A program made the translations under genes and the position numbers. Shown piece by piece: positions 1 through 8,191 of a stretch of DNA of 64,000 bases. Each line of letters starts with the position of its first letter. Within the stretch, counting starts at the first letter, position 1. The notes beneath the pieces are model-generated. The model was not told the DNA's origin. It worked only from the letters and a program-made list of their open reading frames with translations, and did not search any database. This DNA is from Gracilimonas mengyeensis (GTDB taxonomy: Bacteria; Bacteroidota; Rhodothermia; Balneolales; Balneolaceae), in contig NZ_FXTP01000006.1 of assembly GCF_900182705.1 (NCBI RefSeq), positions 1 through 64,000 of the forward strand, given 5' to 3'.

Positions 1-3000
1 AGCTGCAGCTGCCCGTTGCCCGTGTTGGCAATCGTCCCGATCACGTTGCCACCGGCCGTTACCGTGCCCCCGCCGTTCGGACCGCCGGCTACCGTGAGGT
101 TTCCGCCACTTGCCACCGACAGGCGGTCAAACCCATTGGCCCCGCCGTTTCTTGCAATGGTCAGGGAGGCACCCGCGTAGTTGCCACTAGCCCCGTTCAG
201 CGCATCCAGCTCTTCGTCGGAGATCGTGACATCCCCGTCCAGCGTCACAGCTGCACCGTCTTCGGTGAAGGATGGAGTGGCATCAAGGCCTGTTAATACA
301 GGTGTATCGTTGGTGGCTGTGGCGTTTACATTGACACTGCCCAGACTCACATTCGTGCCACCGCCTGAGCCGGTATTGCCTCCGTCATTAGCGGTGAGGT
401 TTATAGAGGTATACGGGCTTCCGTTTCCGTTGCTTGCGGTTGTATATTGAATATTCGAAGCGGTATTCAGGTAGGTGTCGATGTTGGAGGCGGTGCCAGT
501 CAACGTGAGCGTGCCTGTTCCGGAACCTCCTGTGGTTACTCCGCCGCCGCTGGAGGCCGTCAGCGTGCCCGCACCGGCGGTAAGGGTCAGGGTAATGCTA
601 TTGGCGCCCGCGTCGGGATCGGAAAAGGTCGCCGCCGAAAGGTCCACATTGCTGGTTACGTCTTCGTTTACCGTGATGCTGGCCGGAAGGCTGCTGATCG
701 CCGGATCGTCGTTAACGGCGCTCACACTTACCTGCGCCTGCACCGCTGGGGAACTTTCCGCCCCCTGATTATCCTGCGCGGTGATGGTGAACGTGTTGAG
801 CGTACCATTAGCATCACTCGCAGGCGTCCAATACGCATTATTGGAGCCATCGATCGCATTGTTGGTGGTTGCGTTGTATGCGGTAGCTGCTCCCGCATTC
901 GCTCCAATTTTAAGCGTCCCGGAAGAAACCGCTTTGACGATAAATGCATCAACGGTTCCATCAGAATCCGCCTCATCGCCCTGAGCAACAATATCCGCAA
1001 AAGTAATCTCCACTTCGGCGTCTTCGCTGGTGGTTGCGACTGCGCTGCTCAAGGTGGTAAATGTTGGGACAGCATTTGCCAGAGCAGTAAGCTGCGTACT
1101 ATTTGCTGTAGTTAACCCGCCAGAGGCCACCTGCATGTTGAAGTTTTCATCTGTATTGGCATCATTCAGTGAATAGTTAATGGCAAGATTGGTGAAGGTG
1201 GCTGCACCAGAAGCAGGCACTAAGGTCACCGTAGAGGCAGAACCATCCACATCTCCGGTACCGGTCAGGGTGGCGGAGCCTGCCCCGTTTACTTCAGCCA
1301 AAACAAAACCTGTGCTGTAGCCCGTATCAACAATATCATTAGCGTCTACGGCCTGAACTACAGGAACCGTTGTAAAAGAGGTTGAGCTTCCATCCGCCTG
1401 AAAACTGGTTGGGGCTGGTTGGGTATTAAAGACCAATTTTGTAGCTATTACATCTGAGGTCACGGCATTGGCATCCACAGTGGGAAGGTTGCTCCCTACG
1501 CCATCCTGATCGTTAGCCGTCAAAGTAAACGACTGCTGATCGGCCGTGGCAGTGTACGTTAACCCGGAAAAAGTAGCCACCCCACTGGTAGCTGCTTGTG
1601 TGTTGTTGGTGAGGGAGCCTGCACTGGCTTCGGTCAATGTGATGGTTTCGGTGAAATCCACATCTGTATTGCCGGCCGCATCCTGAGCCGTTACTACCGG
1701 TTGCGTGGTTAAAGAAGAACCAGAAGTTGAACCTGCTGGTTGTGTGGTAAATGCCAATTGGGTTGCGGTGATATCAATAGTACTGCCACTGCCATTAGTA
1801 ACTGCAGAGGTGGGACCCATTTGAGATTTTGAGCCATCGTTTACCAAGGTTAAATCCGTATCACCATCTACCGAAAGTACAAAGTTACGATCTTCGGTAA
1901 GCCCGGTATTGTTATTATAATATGCGTTGATGGTATAGGTTTCATTACCGCTTTCAGGGATAGAAATGCTTAAGCCGCTGAAGGTAATTTTATCAGTACC
2001 TGCGTCATAAGAGCCGGTAACGTTAGATGCATCCGGACCATTTAACCGCCAGGTGACTTTACCGCGTTCGGTATCTGTGGAAGTCCCGGAAACATTCACA
2101 TCAATGGAAGTAACATTAATCGGAAACCCATCACCACCGCCATCACTGATATTAAAGTCAAATACGTTCACCGCTCCGGCAGATGAAGTGGCTGTAGAGG
2201 GGAGGCCTACCGGTTCGGTAACACCGACGGCAGCAGCTAAGTCACCGTTGGAATCAAAAGTTGAAGGATCGGCTTGATCTAAATATAGCAATCTTCCGTT
2301 GGTACCCCCAAATGGATCGGGAATGACTAAATCCCCCAAAGCAAGGTTTGAGCCAAGCCCCGTTGGATAAGAAGATCCGGAGTAGGAGAGTCCCGTAACT
2401 ACTGATGAAGGAGTTCCTGCTCCACCAGTATACTTAACGATTTCGTAATTATCGGATCCAGCATTATAAGCAGTGGCAAATACATCGCCATTGCCGTTTG
2501 CAGCAAGGCCGGTATAATACTCACCCTGGTCCACAGTAGAAGAGCCGTATCCAGGAGCAGTGAGCTTGAGGATCGTTCCATTTGCACCATTAAACCCAAA
2601 TGAAGTGAGCACATACACATTGCCATCAGGATCTGCTGTTAATCCTCTTGGATAGGGAGTATCTAAGCCTAATCCGTTGTATATAACAGAGGAAGAATAT
2701 CCCGCCGATACATCATATTTAACGACCCGGTAGTTATCGCTTCCGTTGAATTCAGAAACATAGATGTCGTCATTTGCATCTATGCCTAAGGCCACGGGAT
2801 AGCTACCCAAAAGAGGAACAGTGGAAGAGCTGTAGCTATTGGAGGCATCCAGCCTGAGAATGGCCCCGGTACTGGAAGGCTCATCTATGCCATCTAATAC
2901 ATAAACATCTCCGTTGGAAGCCACTTCAATATCGGTAGGATATTCTCCATTGAAATAAAGCCCGTTGTAAATAACGGAAGAGGTGGTATATCCACTTGCG

Positions 3001-3194
3001 GCTGTGTATTTTACTACATCATAGTGACTTCCTCCGGCATCATACTGAGCTACATAAATATTCCCGTCCGCATCAATACTACCCCCCGTGGGATAATTTC
3101 CATTAGCCCCGCTAATTGTAGTTTGGGCATACACACCCGTTGCAAAAAAAATGGTTATAAATGGTATAAACAGGTATCGCTTGATCATGCTCAT
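1..3194 (-). CDS. Large secreted adhesin-like protein with beta-propeller and Ig/cadherin-like repeats (N-terminal part, runs off the window)
   Basis: An open frame of 1064 codons reads leftwards from ATG at 3194-3192 to the window edge with no stop that I could find. A second in-frame ATG lies two codons on. Residues 1-24 form a signal peptide ending in VYAQ. Residues about 25-310 repeat a pattern of glycine turns and short strands (DGNIYVA, NGDVYVL, NDDIYVS, DGNVYVL, NGDVFAT), which suggests an NHL-type propeller. Later modules include two related units starting ATQLAFTTQP and ATKLVFNTQP (about 471 and 583). Cadherin/VCBS-like units follow, with VNEDV and NDTPVLTGL junctions (about 705-1064). 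This architecture is typical of giant surface proteins in T9SS bacteria. The C-terminus, where a sorting domain would sit, is outside the window. The plus-strand frames in 181-2277 are shadows. The exact ligand and domain names are uncertain. Confidence 0.85.
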   Translation of the reverse strand, partial: MSMIKRYLFIPFITIFFATGVYAQTTISGANGNYPTGGSIDADGNIYVAQYDAGGSHYDVVKYTAASGYTTSSVIYNGLYFNGEYPTDIEVASNGDVYVLDGIDEPSSTGAILRLDASNSYSSSTVPLLGSYPVALGIDANDDIYVSEFNGSDNYRVVKYDVSAGYSSSVIYNGLGLDTPYPRGLTADPDGNVYVLTSFGFNGANGTILKLTAPGYGSSTVDQGEYYTGLAANGNGDVFATAYNAGSDNYEIVKYTGGAGTPSSVVTGLSYSGSSYPTGLGSNLALGDLVIPDPFGGTNGRLLYLDQADPSTFDSNGDLAAAVGVTEPVGLPSTATSSAGAVNVFDFNISDGGGDGFPINVTSIDVNVSGTSTDTERGKVTWRLNGPDASNVTGSYDAGTDKITFSGLSISIPESGNETYTINAYYNNNTGLTEDRNFVLSVDGDTDLTLVNDGSKSQMGPTSAVTNGSGSTIDITATQLAFTTQPAGSTSGSSLTTQPVVTAQDAAGNTDVDFTETITLTEASAGSLTNNTQAATSGVATFSGLTYTATADQQSFTLTANDQDGVGSNLPTVDANAVTSDVIATKLVFNTQPAPTSFQADGSSTSFTTVPVVQAVDANDIVDTGYSTGFVLAEVNGAGSATLTGTGDVDGSASTVTLVPASGAATFTNLAINYSLNDANTDENFNMQVASGGLTTANSTQLTALANAVPTFTTLSSAVATTSEDAEVEITFADIVAQGDEADSDGTVDAFIVKAVSSGTLKIGANAGAATAYNATTNNAIDGSNNAYWTPASDANGTLNTFTITAQDNQGAESSPAVQAQVSVSAVNDDPAISSLPASITVNEDVTSNVDLSAATFSDPDAGANSITLTLTAGAGTLTASSGGGVTTGGSGTGTLTLTGTASNIDTYLNTASNIQYTTASNGNGSPYTSINLTANDGGNTGSGGGTNVSLGSVNVNATATNDTPVLTGLDATPSFTEDGAAVTLDGDVTISDEELDALNGASGNYAGASLTIARNGGANGFDRLSVASGGNLTVAGGPNGGGTVTAGGNVIGTIANTGNGQLQ

Positions 3195-3477
3195 AGCTTC
3201 GGTTTTTAAGTTTTCTGAGTAGTAACTCCTACGGTTGGCTTGGCTCTATTATCTTTTTATGCCCCATTACCTTCTTACCCTTCAGGTTTATTATCCTGAG
3301 TAATGTCATCTAAACGTTAGCTGACCGGTAATTGCGCAAATGCACCGTATTCGGTTTTAATTATTGGCTTTTTTATAAATTGCAGTTTGCATGTACCCTT
3401 GCTTTGGCCTTACTGCATTGTTTTTCTTTGAACGTTATAATACTTAAATATTAGAGTATTTTACCATTAGAATTATA

Positions 3478-4656
3478 TCAGACACAAAACAATGGGTTTT
3501 GCCATCCTGAGGGGATAGATTTCCTGATATCATCAAAAATCAGATTGTTATAAGCCAGTCTTTTACCTTGTCCTATAACCTGTTTATCTACCTTAGCTCT
3601 TCCGACCTTAACTTTTGAAATATTCACTTCAGGCAGCACAAAGCCTGAATCCGGGTAAAAGTTTCGCTCACCCCTCGGACCTTTTATATGTTCGGTTTGC
3701 AGAAGCGATTTTACCTTGGCCCAGTTTCTCTTTTTGAGCTCCCCATACAATTCTTTGAATGCCAGCCCACCTTCATATCCCAGCAGTGCAAAAATATTTA
3801 CCTGTTGGCCGGTAGTTTGTTGAAACTGATTTTTAAACATCCGGTTTTGCATGCTGGATTTGGCCGGATCATATAACAAACTTGAGTAGCACTCTATATC
3901 CAGCCCAGCGACATCCTGCAGCCATTCATCGTAAATCATGTTTTCAGCTACAATCAAAGGGATTTGCTTGTTGAGACCTTCGTCTACCCAGCGTTTAAAA
4001 AACTCGGTTCCGCCATCTCCCGTAAATATGGCATGCACAAAAGGGGGCGCTTTCTTTTTAATCTCCCTGAATACTTTATCCATATCCAGGTTGTGTGGAT
4101 TTTGTTGATCAAATGGCAACACAGAAAGTAAAATCTGTCCACCGCCACCCATTGTGAAGCCCGTTTGGAAAGCACTGTGTAAATGATAGCCTGATTCCAA
4201 TAGCGGCATTACGATCAAGCCGCCTTCCCCGTATTCTTTACGAGCCCATTGCCCCAAGGCATATTCCGACTGCCACAATTGATTGGATGAGAAAAATGTA
4301 TTGGGACTTAAATAGTCGAAATAAGGGATGTACTCTCCGGAATCAAAGAAAAAACCCAGCTTTTCTCTCGATTCCAGCAAGGGCACAATTTCAGGCAGTA
4401 CCGAATAGCTGATTAAACCGGAAATCATATCAACCCGGTCAAAATTAAGGAGTTTTTTCACCCCTTCTTTTGTCTTGGAGGAACTTCCCGTATCGGTGTA
4501 ATGCGGCACAAATTGTATTTCTTTCTGGCTGCCCGGGTCTTTACCCATCCCCAGGAAAAATCCCGTCAATAAATGTTGGGCATAATATGGGTAGTAGCTC
4601 GAATGTGGGTTCAGAAACCCAATTTTTATCGTGTTATTATCAGTATTGAAAAACAT
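3478..4656 (-). CDS. Type-1 periplasmic-binding-fold protein without signal peptide
   Basis: This 392-residue protein has the look of ABC-transporter branched-chain amino acid binding proteins (Peripla_BP_6): IKIGFLNPHSSYYPYYAQHLLTGF at the first beta-strand, then a two-lobe alternating alpha/beta pattern, ending in a short tail GWQNPLFCV. Two things are unusual. The N-terminus (MFFNTDNNTIKIGF) is polar, so no export signal or lipobox is visible, and no ABC permease or ATPase gene is near. It lies 56 bases downstream of the tail-collar gene on the same strand, with a strong hairpin between them. It may be a cytosolic ligand sensor or a carrier or substrate for the neighbouring modifying enzymes; both are inferences. 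The fold assignment is fairly firm and the role is unknown. Confidence 0.75.
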   Translation of the reverse strand: MFFNTDNNTIKIGFLNPHSSYYPYYAQHLLTGFFLGMGKDPGSQKEIQFVPHYTDTGSSSKTKEGVKKLLNFDRVDMISGLISYSVLPEIVPLLESREKLGFFFDSGEYIPYFDYLSPNTFFSSNQLWQSEYALGQWARKEYGEGGLIVMPLLESGYHLHSAFQTGFTMGGGGQILLSVLPFDQQNPHNLDMDKVFREIKKKAPPFVHAIFTGDGGTEFFKRWVDEGLNKQIPLIVAENMIYDEWLQDVAGLDIECYSSLLYDPAKSSMQNRMFKNQFQQTTGQQVNIFALLGYEGGLAFKELYGELKKRNWAKVKSLLQTEHIKGPRGERNFYPDSGFVLPEVNISKVKVGRAKVDKQVIGQGKRLAYNNLIFDDIRKSIPSGWQNPLFCV

Positions 4657-4661
4657 AGACT

Positions 4662-4695
4662 AAAAAAAGCTTTGGAAGAATCTCCCAAAGCTTTT
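4662..4695 (-). terminator. Rho-independent terminator between collar gene and binding-fold gene
   Basis: Arms AAAAGCTTTGG (4665-4675) and CCAAAGCTTTT (4685-4695) are perfectly complementary over 11 bp with a 9-base loop. Read on the minus strand, the hairpin is followed by seven T (4668-4662). It lies after the collar stop codon (4713), and the T tract ends only a few bases before the ATG of the binding-fold gene (4656). Confidence 0.75.
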
Positions 4696-4712
4696 CAATG
4701 TTAATTAGATGA

Positions 4713-5309
4713 TTAGTTTCTGGATGGGAAAATGCCTACCAAACAGAAAATGAATTGAATAGCTTGAATAGGCTGTACAATAGAGAAAGGCTGACTTCCG
4801 CCTGTACTTCCAAGCTGGATATTTCCCGTAACCGGCCCGCCATGCAACGTTGTATCAGCATTGGATGCATCCGTATAAATTTCAGTAGCTGAACCTGTTC
4901 CAGGACCAGAAGCCGCTACAAAACCTTTTGCCATCACGTTGGAAGCAGCCGGCGTATTGCTGGAACCGTTAGACGTACTTGCACTGATCGTAGAGCTGAG
5001 ATTATTGCTGTTTACAGTATGGGTGTGATTAGGCATTTCCAGTACAGTCAATGTCTGGGTTTCCTGCCCTTGTATAGATCCAAGCGGATGAAAGGAGGTT
5101 CCTGTTCCCTGTCCGGCACCAACGGGTGCTCTTCCGCGTAAGTCAGGTAGCTTAAAACTTGTTCTTCCGTCTCCTCCATATGTGGTTCCGATTAGCGAAA
5201 ATACGGCCGTGTTTGTAGATATTGCTAAAAGCTGACCGGCACATAAGGCCCAGTTTCTCGGAGCCCATGATGGTCCCCATCCCATTATTGAACTAATGTA
5301 GTAATCCAT
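4713..5309 (-). CDS. Phage tail collar domain protein (MdpB-like)
   Basis: At 198 residues this matches the stand-alone tail-collar (Pfam Collar) / microcystin-dependent protein family. Residues 10-68 carry the core WGPSWAPRNWALCAGQLL, GTTYGGDGRTSFKLPDLRGRAPVG. A Ser/Thr/Asn-rich middle follows (about 85-160), and the usual family end IQPIQAIQFIFCLVGIFPSRN closes the chain. Homologues occur outside phages as isolated genes, and no phage head, tape-measure, lysis or integrase gene is present here. It lies between a small beta-rich protein gene (5426-5806) and the binding-fold gene, all on the minus strand. A hydroxylase and a sulfotransferase gene lie close by. The Ser/Thr/Asn-rich middle could be a modification target; this is inference. 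Location in the cell is unknown. Confidence 0.88.
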   Translation of the reverse strand: MDYYISSIMGWGPSWAPRNWALCAGQLLAISTNTAVFSLIGTTYGGDGRTSFKLPDLRGRAPVGAGQGTGTSFHPLGSIQGQETQTLTVLEMPNHTHTVNSNNLSSTISASTSNGSSNTPAASNVMAKGFVAASGPGTGSATEIYTDASNADTTLHGGPVTGNIQLGSTGGSQPFSIVQPIQAIQFIFCLVGIFPSRN

Positions 5310-5425
5310 AGCTATAGTTATTTCTTAAGTTTATAATATTTGTACCTACAGGTTTTATTGATCTGTTTTACCCTTTTCTAAATTGCCTTACTTACCCCTA
5401 AGTAATATGTCCGAAACCTAAATGC

Positions 5426-5806
5426 TTACTCGTTACTTTTTGCGGGATCTTTCCGCGCCAAAGTTAAACCCGGCAGACTTATTTCAAGTGCACTCCCATT
5501 TACAGGATGTACGATCACATCCCCGTATTGGTCAAAAGTGATATCAAACTCTCCATCCCCTTCGTAGCGGGCATAGATTTCTTTGGTTTGATAACGCATA
5601 AGAATACCCCAGGTCTCACCCAGTGTGTATCCCGGTATTTTGTTCTTTGCAAGATCCAGGATATTAAATATGGTAAGACCGTCTGTGGTTATGGTATGCT
5701 GTCCGGAAATCCGGTCTGTAGTGTATTTGCCCCCGTCGGCTTTTATAGTTTCATCTCCGAATTCAAGATCGGATACATAGTTGTTTGTTATATTTAATAT
5801 AAACAT
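5426..5806 (-). CDS. Small beta-rich protein of unknown function in collar cluster
   Basis: I do not recognise this 126-residue protein. It has no signal peptide or membrane segment. Alternating hydrophobic residues (MFILNITNNYVSDLEF, QHTITTDGLTIFNI, GEFDITFDQYGDVIVHPV) suggest a small beta-sandwich or barrel, and the C-terminal tail ARKDPAKSNE is charged. It is the first gene of a minus-strand run with the collar (116 bases downstream) and binding-fold genes, and is divergent from the hydroxylase gene at 6050. Proteins of this size next to fibre or collar genes are sometimes assembly partners, but nothing in the sequence proves that. Confidence 0.6.
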   Translation of the reverse strand: MFILNITNNYVSDLEFGDETIKADGGKYTTDRISGQHTITTDGLTIFNILDLAKNKIPGYTLGETWGILMRYQTKEIYARYEGDGEFDITFDQYGDVIVHPVNGSALEISLPGLTLARKDPAKSNE

Positions 5807-5891
5807 AGATTAGATTTTGATTTTATTGGTTACCCCATTTCTGTGATCTCAATGTATATAAATTCATCAATCCAACAAAACAACCTTACTT

Positions 5892-5914
5892 TTTTATAAT
5901 GTTATGTTATAAAA
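5892..5914. promoter_or_regulatory. AT-rich palindrome between divergent cluster genes
   Basis: TTTTATAA (5892-5899) and TTATAAAA (5907-5914) form a perfect 8-bp inverted repeat with a 7-base spacer. It lies in the 243-base gap between the divergent small-protein gene and hydroxylase gene. More AT dyads (ATTAATT...AATTAAT) follow at about 5940-5966. It may be an operator shared by both directions. No regulator gene is adjacent. Confidence 0.35.
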
Positions 5915-6049
5915 CTGATTTAAACGATAATTAGGCAGGTATTAATTAAAAAATTAATCTATTAATATCACCTCTTATTAAATTGAAACTTTGTTTTTTG
6001 GGTATATCAAAACTAACATCCATAAAACCAATTACAGGTAATACTATCT

Positions 6050-6745
6050 ATGAAAAACATTCACAAACTTTCTCTTCATTTTGATTCAAAGTCTTTACTA
6101 CATGATTTTCAGAACTTGTTGCCTGACTGGGAAATGCATTTTAACACCCAGTACTATTCCGGTAACTGGAGTGGTATTCCGTTACGGGCGGCAGTAGACA
6201 AAAATCATACCTTATCTGCCGGTGATGAAAGCAATACTGTTTTTGAAGACACCGAATACCTGGATAAAGCTCCATATTTGCAAGAAGTACTCAGTCATTT
6301 TAAAACGCCTAAACAATCCGTTCGCCTGCTTAGGCTTACACCAGGCTCTGAAATCAAAGAACATCAGGATTTTGGGCTTGGCTATTTTGACGGTGCCGTA
6401 CGCCTGCACGTTCCCATACTCACCAATCCGAAAGTTGAATTTTGTGTGGAAGGGGAGAACATCCCGATGACGGTGGGAGAGTGCTGGTTTGCCAATTTCA
6501 ATGCACCGCATTCGGTAGCTAATCATGGAGATACAGACCGTGTGCATTTGGTCGTAGATCTGGAAGTGAACGAGTGGCTACAACAGCTTTTCGAAAAGGA
6601 AGGAATCATCGACACCGAAGAAACACCAGAAGAACGTCACAATGAAGAAGAACAACGGCAGATTATTGCATCACTTAAAGAAATGGGAACGGATACTTCA
6701 CTGAAACTTGCCCGGGAAATGGAAGAAAAAATTAGCGGAGCTTAG
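6050..6745 (+). CDS. Aspartyl/asparaginyl beta-hydroxylase family 2-oxoglutarate dioxygenase
   Basis: This 231-residue protein belongs to the Asp_Arg_Hydrox (cupin-like, Fe(II)/2-oxoglutarate) family. Visible active-site residues are the H105-x-D107 pair (EHQDFG), followed by VRLHVPI (Arg118 may bind 2-oxoglutarate), the distal H154 (FNAPHSVANHG) and RVHLVVD. The third facial ligand is Asp, where eukaryotic AspH has Gly, so a full His-Asp-His triad is present. A C-terminal helix rich in Glu/Gln (185-231) is extra. There is no signal peptide, so it should act in the cytoplasm. Family members hydroxylate Asp/Asn/Arg side chains or free amino acids. It lies between the collar operon (divergent) and the sulfotransferase gene (convergent). 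The substrate is unknown; a neighbouring protein is one hypothesis. Confidence 0.85.
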   Translation: MKNIHKLSLHFDSKSLLHDFQNLLPDWEMHFNTQYYSGNWSGIPLRAAVDKNHTLSAGDESNTVFEDTEYLDKAPYLQEVLSHFKTPKQSVRLLRLTPGSEIKEHQDFGLGYFDGAVRLHVPILTNPKVEFCVEGENIPMTVGECWFANFNAPHSVANHGDTDRVHLVVDLEVNEWLQQLFEKEGIIDTEETPEERHNEEEQRQIIASLKEMGTDTSLKLAREMEEKISGA

Positions 6746-6803
6746 CCTTGTGTTACTCTAAATTGTGAGATAAGAAGGAAGGAAAAACACTAACAACAAG
6801 ACA

Positions 6804-6886
6804 TAAAAATAGCCCGCCGATTTTATTCCGTGGGCTTGTTTTTTTGAATAACTGCTTTTAATATACGGCGGAAGGAGTGCCTCGAC
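6804..6886 (-). ncRNA. Candidate small RNA, copy 1 (promoter-to-terminator block shared with 48212-48291)
   Basis: On the minus strand a TAnnTTTG element (TAGATTTG, 6894-6887) is followed by GGTCGAGGCAC and GCCGTATATTA. A hairpin then forms from AGCCC...GGGCT (6836-6811, nine pairs with one mismatch and one wobble) and ends in a run of T (6809-6805). The same order of blocks recurs at 48212-48299, and similarity extends upstream of the promoter. A transcript of about 80 nt is predicted. The hairpin could also terminate the plus-strand hydroxylase transcript, because T tracts flank both sides. The rest of the gap, 6887-7109, is AT-rich with no gene. Confidence 0.4.
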
Positions 6887-7109
6887 CAAATCTAATTCAA
6901 TACCGACAACTAATATTAGTTAATAATAAGATAAAACTGATTAGAAGGTAACTAATCTGTCTTTTTTGACTACTGAAATTGGCGGGAATATTTTCCCGTT
7001 AAAGATAATTTCAACCATCTATATTACATGCTCTGCGTTTGAATTGTGTAAAGATGACCCAAAACTGTTAACAAAAAGCCCTTACTCTCCTTATTCTTAT
7101 CAGTAATGT

Positions 7110-8045
7110 TTAAGCAGTGCTGGCTTTCAATTTTCTATATAACACCTGCAGTTCTTCTATGTTTTTCGGGCACATAAAATTTGAACACTCTGGCCTGTCT
7201 CCTTCAAAAACTCGTCTTTTATTTTTGGAATAGTACCGCGCTCTGGAAAGCATCTTTTCTTTATGGCCTGTGGTCCAACTTACCGCAACTTTTTTTGTAA
7301 ACACAGCCCAAAACCTCTCCTGTATACTGCTATAATTCAGCATTGTAAGTGGTATCTCCTTATCCCACTCCGAGATAGACTGCATATATTTTTGAAGCAC
7401 TTTGCCGGCATGCTGATCCATATTGGCATAATCCCGTGCTTCTATTGGCATGATGGATTCCTCAAAAAAACCTGGAATCATATGCTGCCCTCGTTTTCTA
7501 TGGTGAGATTGTAAAACCTCTTTCGGATTGCGGTACATTGCTATAAATGACGCTTCCGGAAACACTTTTCGGAACCTATCCATATGCAACAGGTGCCAGG
7601 CATCCATTTTTAGGAAAGCATGTTTTTGATTACCAAATCGTTTTCGGCAAAGCCAGGCCACCAGGTTTTTCAGGTAGTTGTTTTTTACTTTTTCAGAGAG
7701 ATTGGATTTCAGTAACTGATCAATCACCGGGGCTTCGGAAATGACCAGGTTCTCAGAGATGGCACTTAACATCTGCGCCAGCAGGGTAGAGCCACAACGG
7801 GATACATGAAAGATAAAGGCAGAAGGCTTTAAAACTTCTGCCGGTTTGGGCGGGAGCTTTTCAAAAATATCCAGGGATGTTTGCATGCGTGACCTTTCAT
7901 CGGTATCTACGCATCCCATGGTATCTTCATAAAAGGGTTCTGTAAATCGTTTATCCCCCATCATTTTCCAGTAAACCTGATTGTTTTTGATCTTCTCCGG
8001 AAACCAGCTTTCTGACCATAGTTTTTGTGTAGTGATTTGTTGCAT
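7110..8045 (-). CDS. PAPS-dependent sulfotransferase family protein
   Basis: This 311-residue protein has the sulfotransferase fold. The 5'-phosphosulfate loop is FIFHVSRCGSTLLAQML (78-93), and the 3'-phosphate site is IAMYRNPKEVLQSHHR (168-183), with Arg172 and Ser180 as likely contacts. The enzyme transfers sulfate from PAPS to a hydroxyl or amine. No membrane anchor is visible, so it is probably cytosolic, unlike Golgi relatives. It is convergent with the hydroxylase gene, with a 364-base gap that holds a terminator-like hairpin. Hydroxylase plus sulfotransferase would fit sequential hydroxylation and sulfation of one substrate; that is inference. No PAPS synthesis genes are in the window. 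Confidence 0.82.
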   Translation of the reverse strand: MQQITTQKLWSESWFPEKIKNNQVYWKMMGDKRFTEPFYEDTMGCVDTDERSRMQTSLDIFEKLPPKPAEVLKPSAFIFHVSRCGSTLLAQMLSAISENLVISEAPVIDQLLKSNLSEKVKNNYLKNLVAWLCRKRFGNQKHAFLKMDAWHLLHMDRFRKVFPEASFIAMYRNPKEVLQSHHRKRGQHMIPGFFEESIMPIEARDYANMDQHAGKVLQKYMQSISEWDKEIPLTMLNYSSIQERFWAVFTKKVAVSWTTGHKEKMLSRARYYSKNKRRVFEGDRPECSNFMCPKNIEELQVLYRKLKASTA

Positions 8046-8191
8046 GTTTTACCCCAAATAATGTAGGAAGCTCCGATTTGTATTTTACACTATGTAATAT
8101 TTCACAAAAACGAAATTACTGCCCCATCTGTTTTGACTGCGTTGTCACGTCTCTGTATCATCCCAAAAAATAAACCAACCCAACACATTTC

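Noticed and set aside
181-2277. Several plus-strand open frames opposite the first large gene
   Set aside because: Their composition is that of the reverse complement of a Gly/Ser/Thr-rich repetitive protein. The minus-strand frame has a signal peptide and consistent domain repeats.
4713-5309. Prophage or tailocin because of the tail-collar protein
   Set aside because: No other phage structural, lysis, replication or integrase gene is nearby, and stand-alone collar proteins are known in many bacteria.
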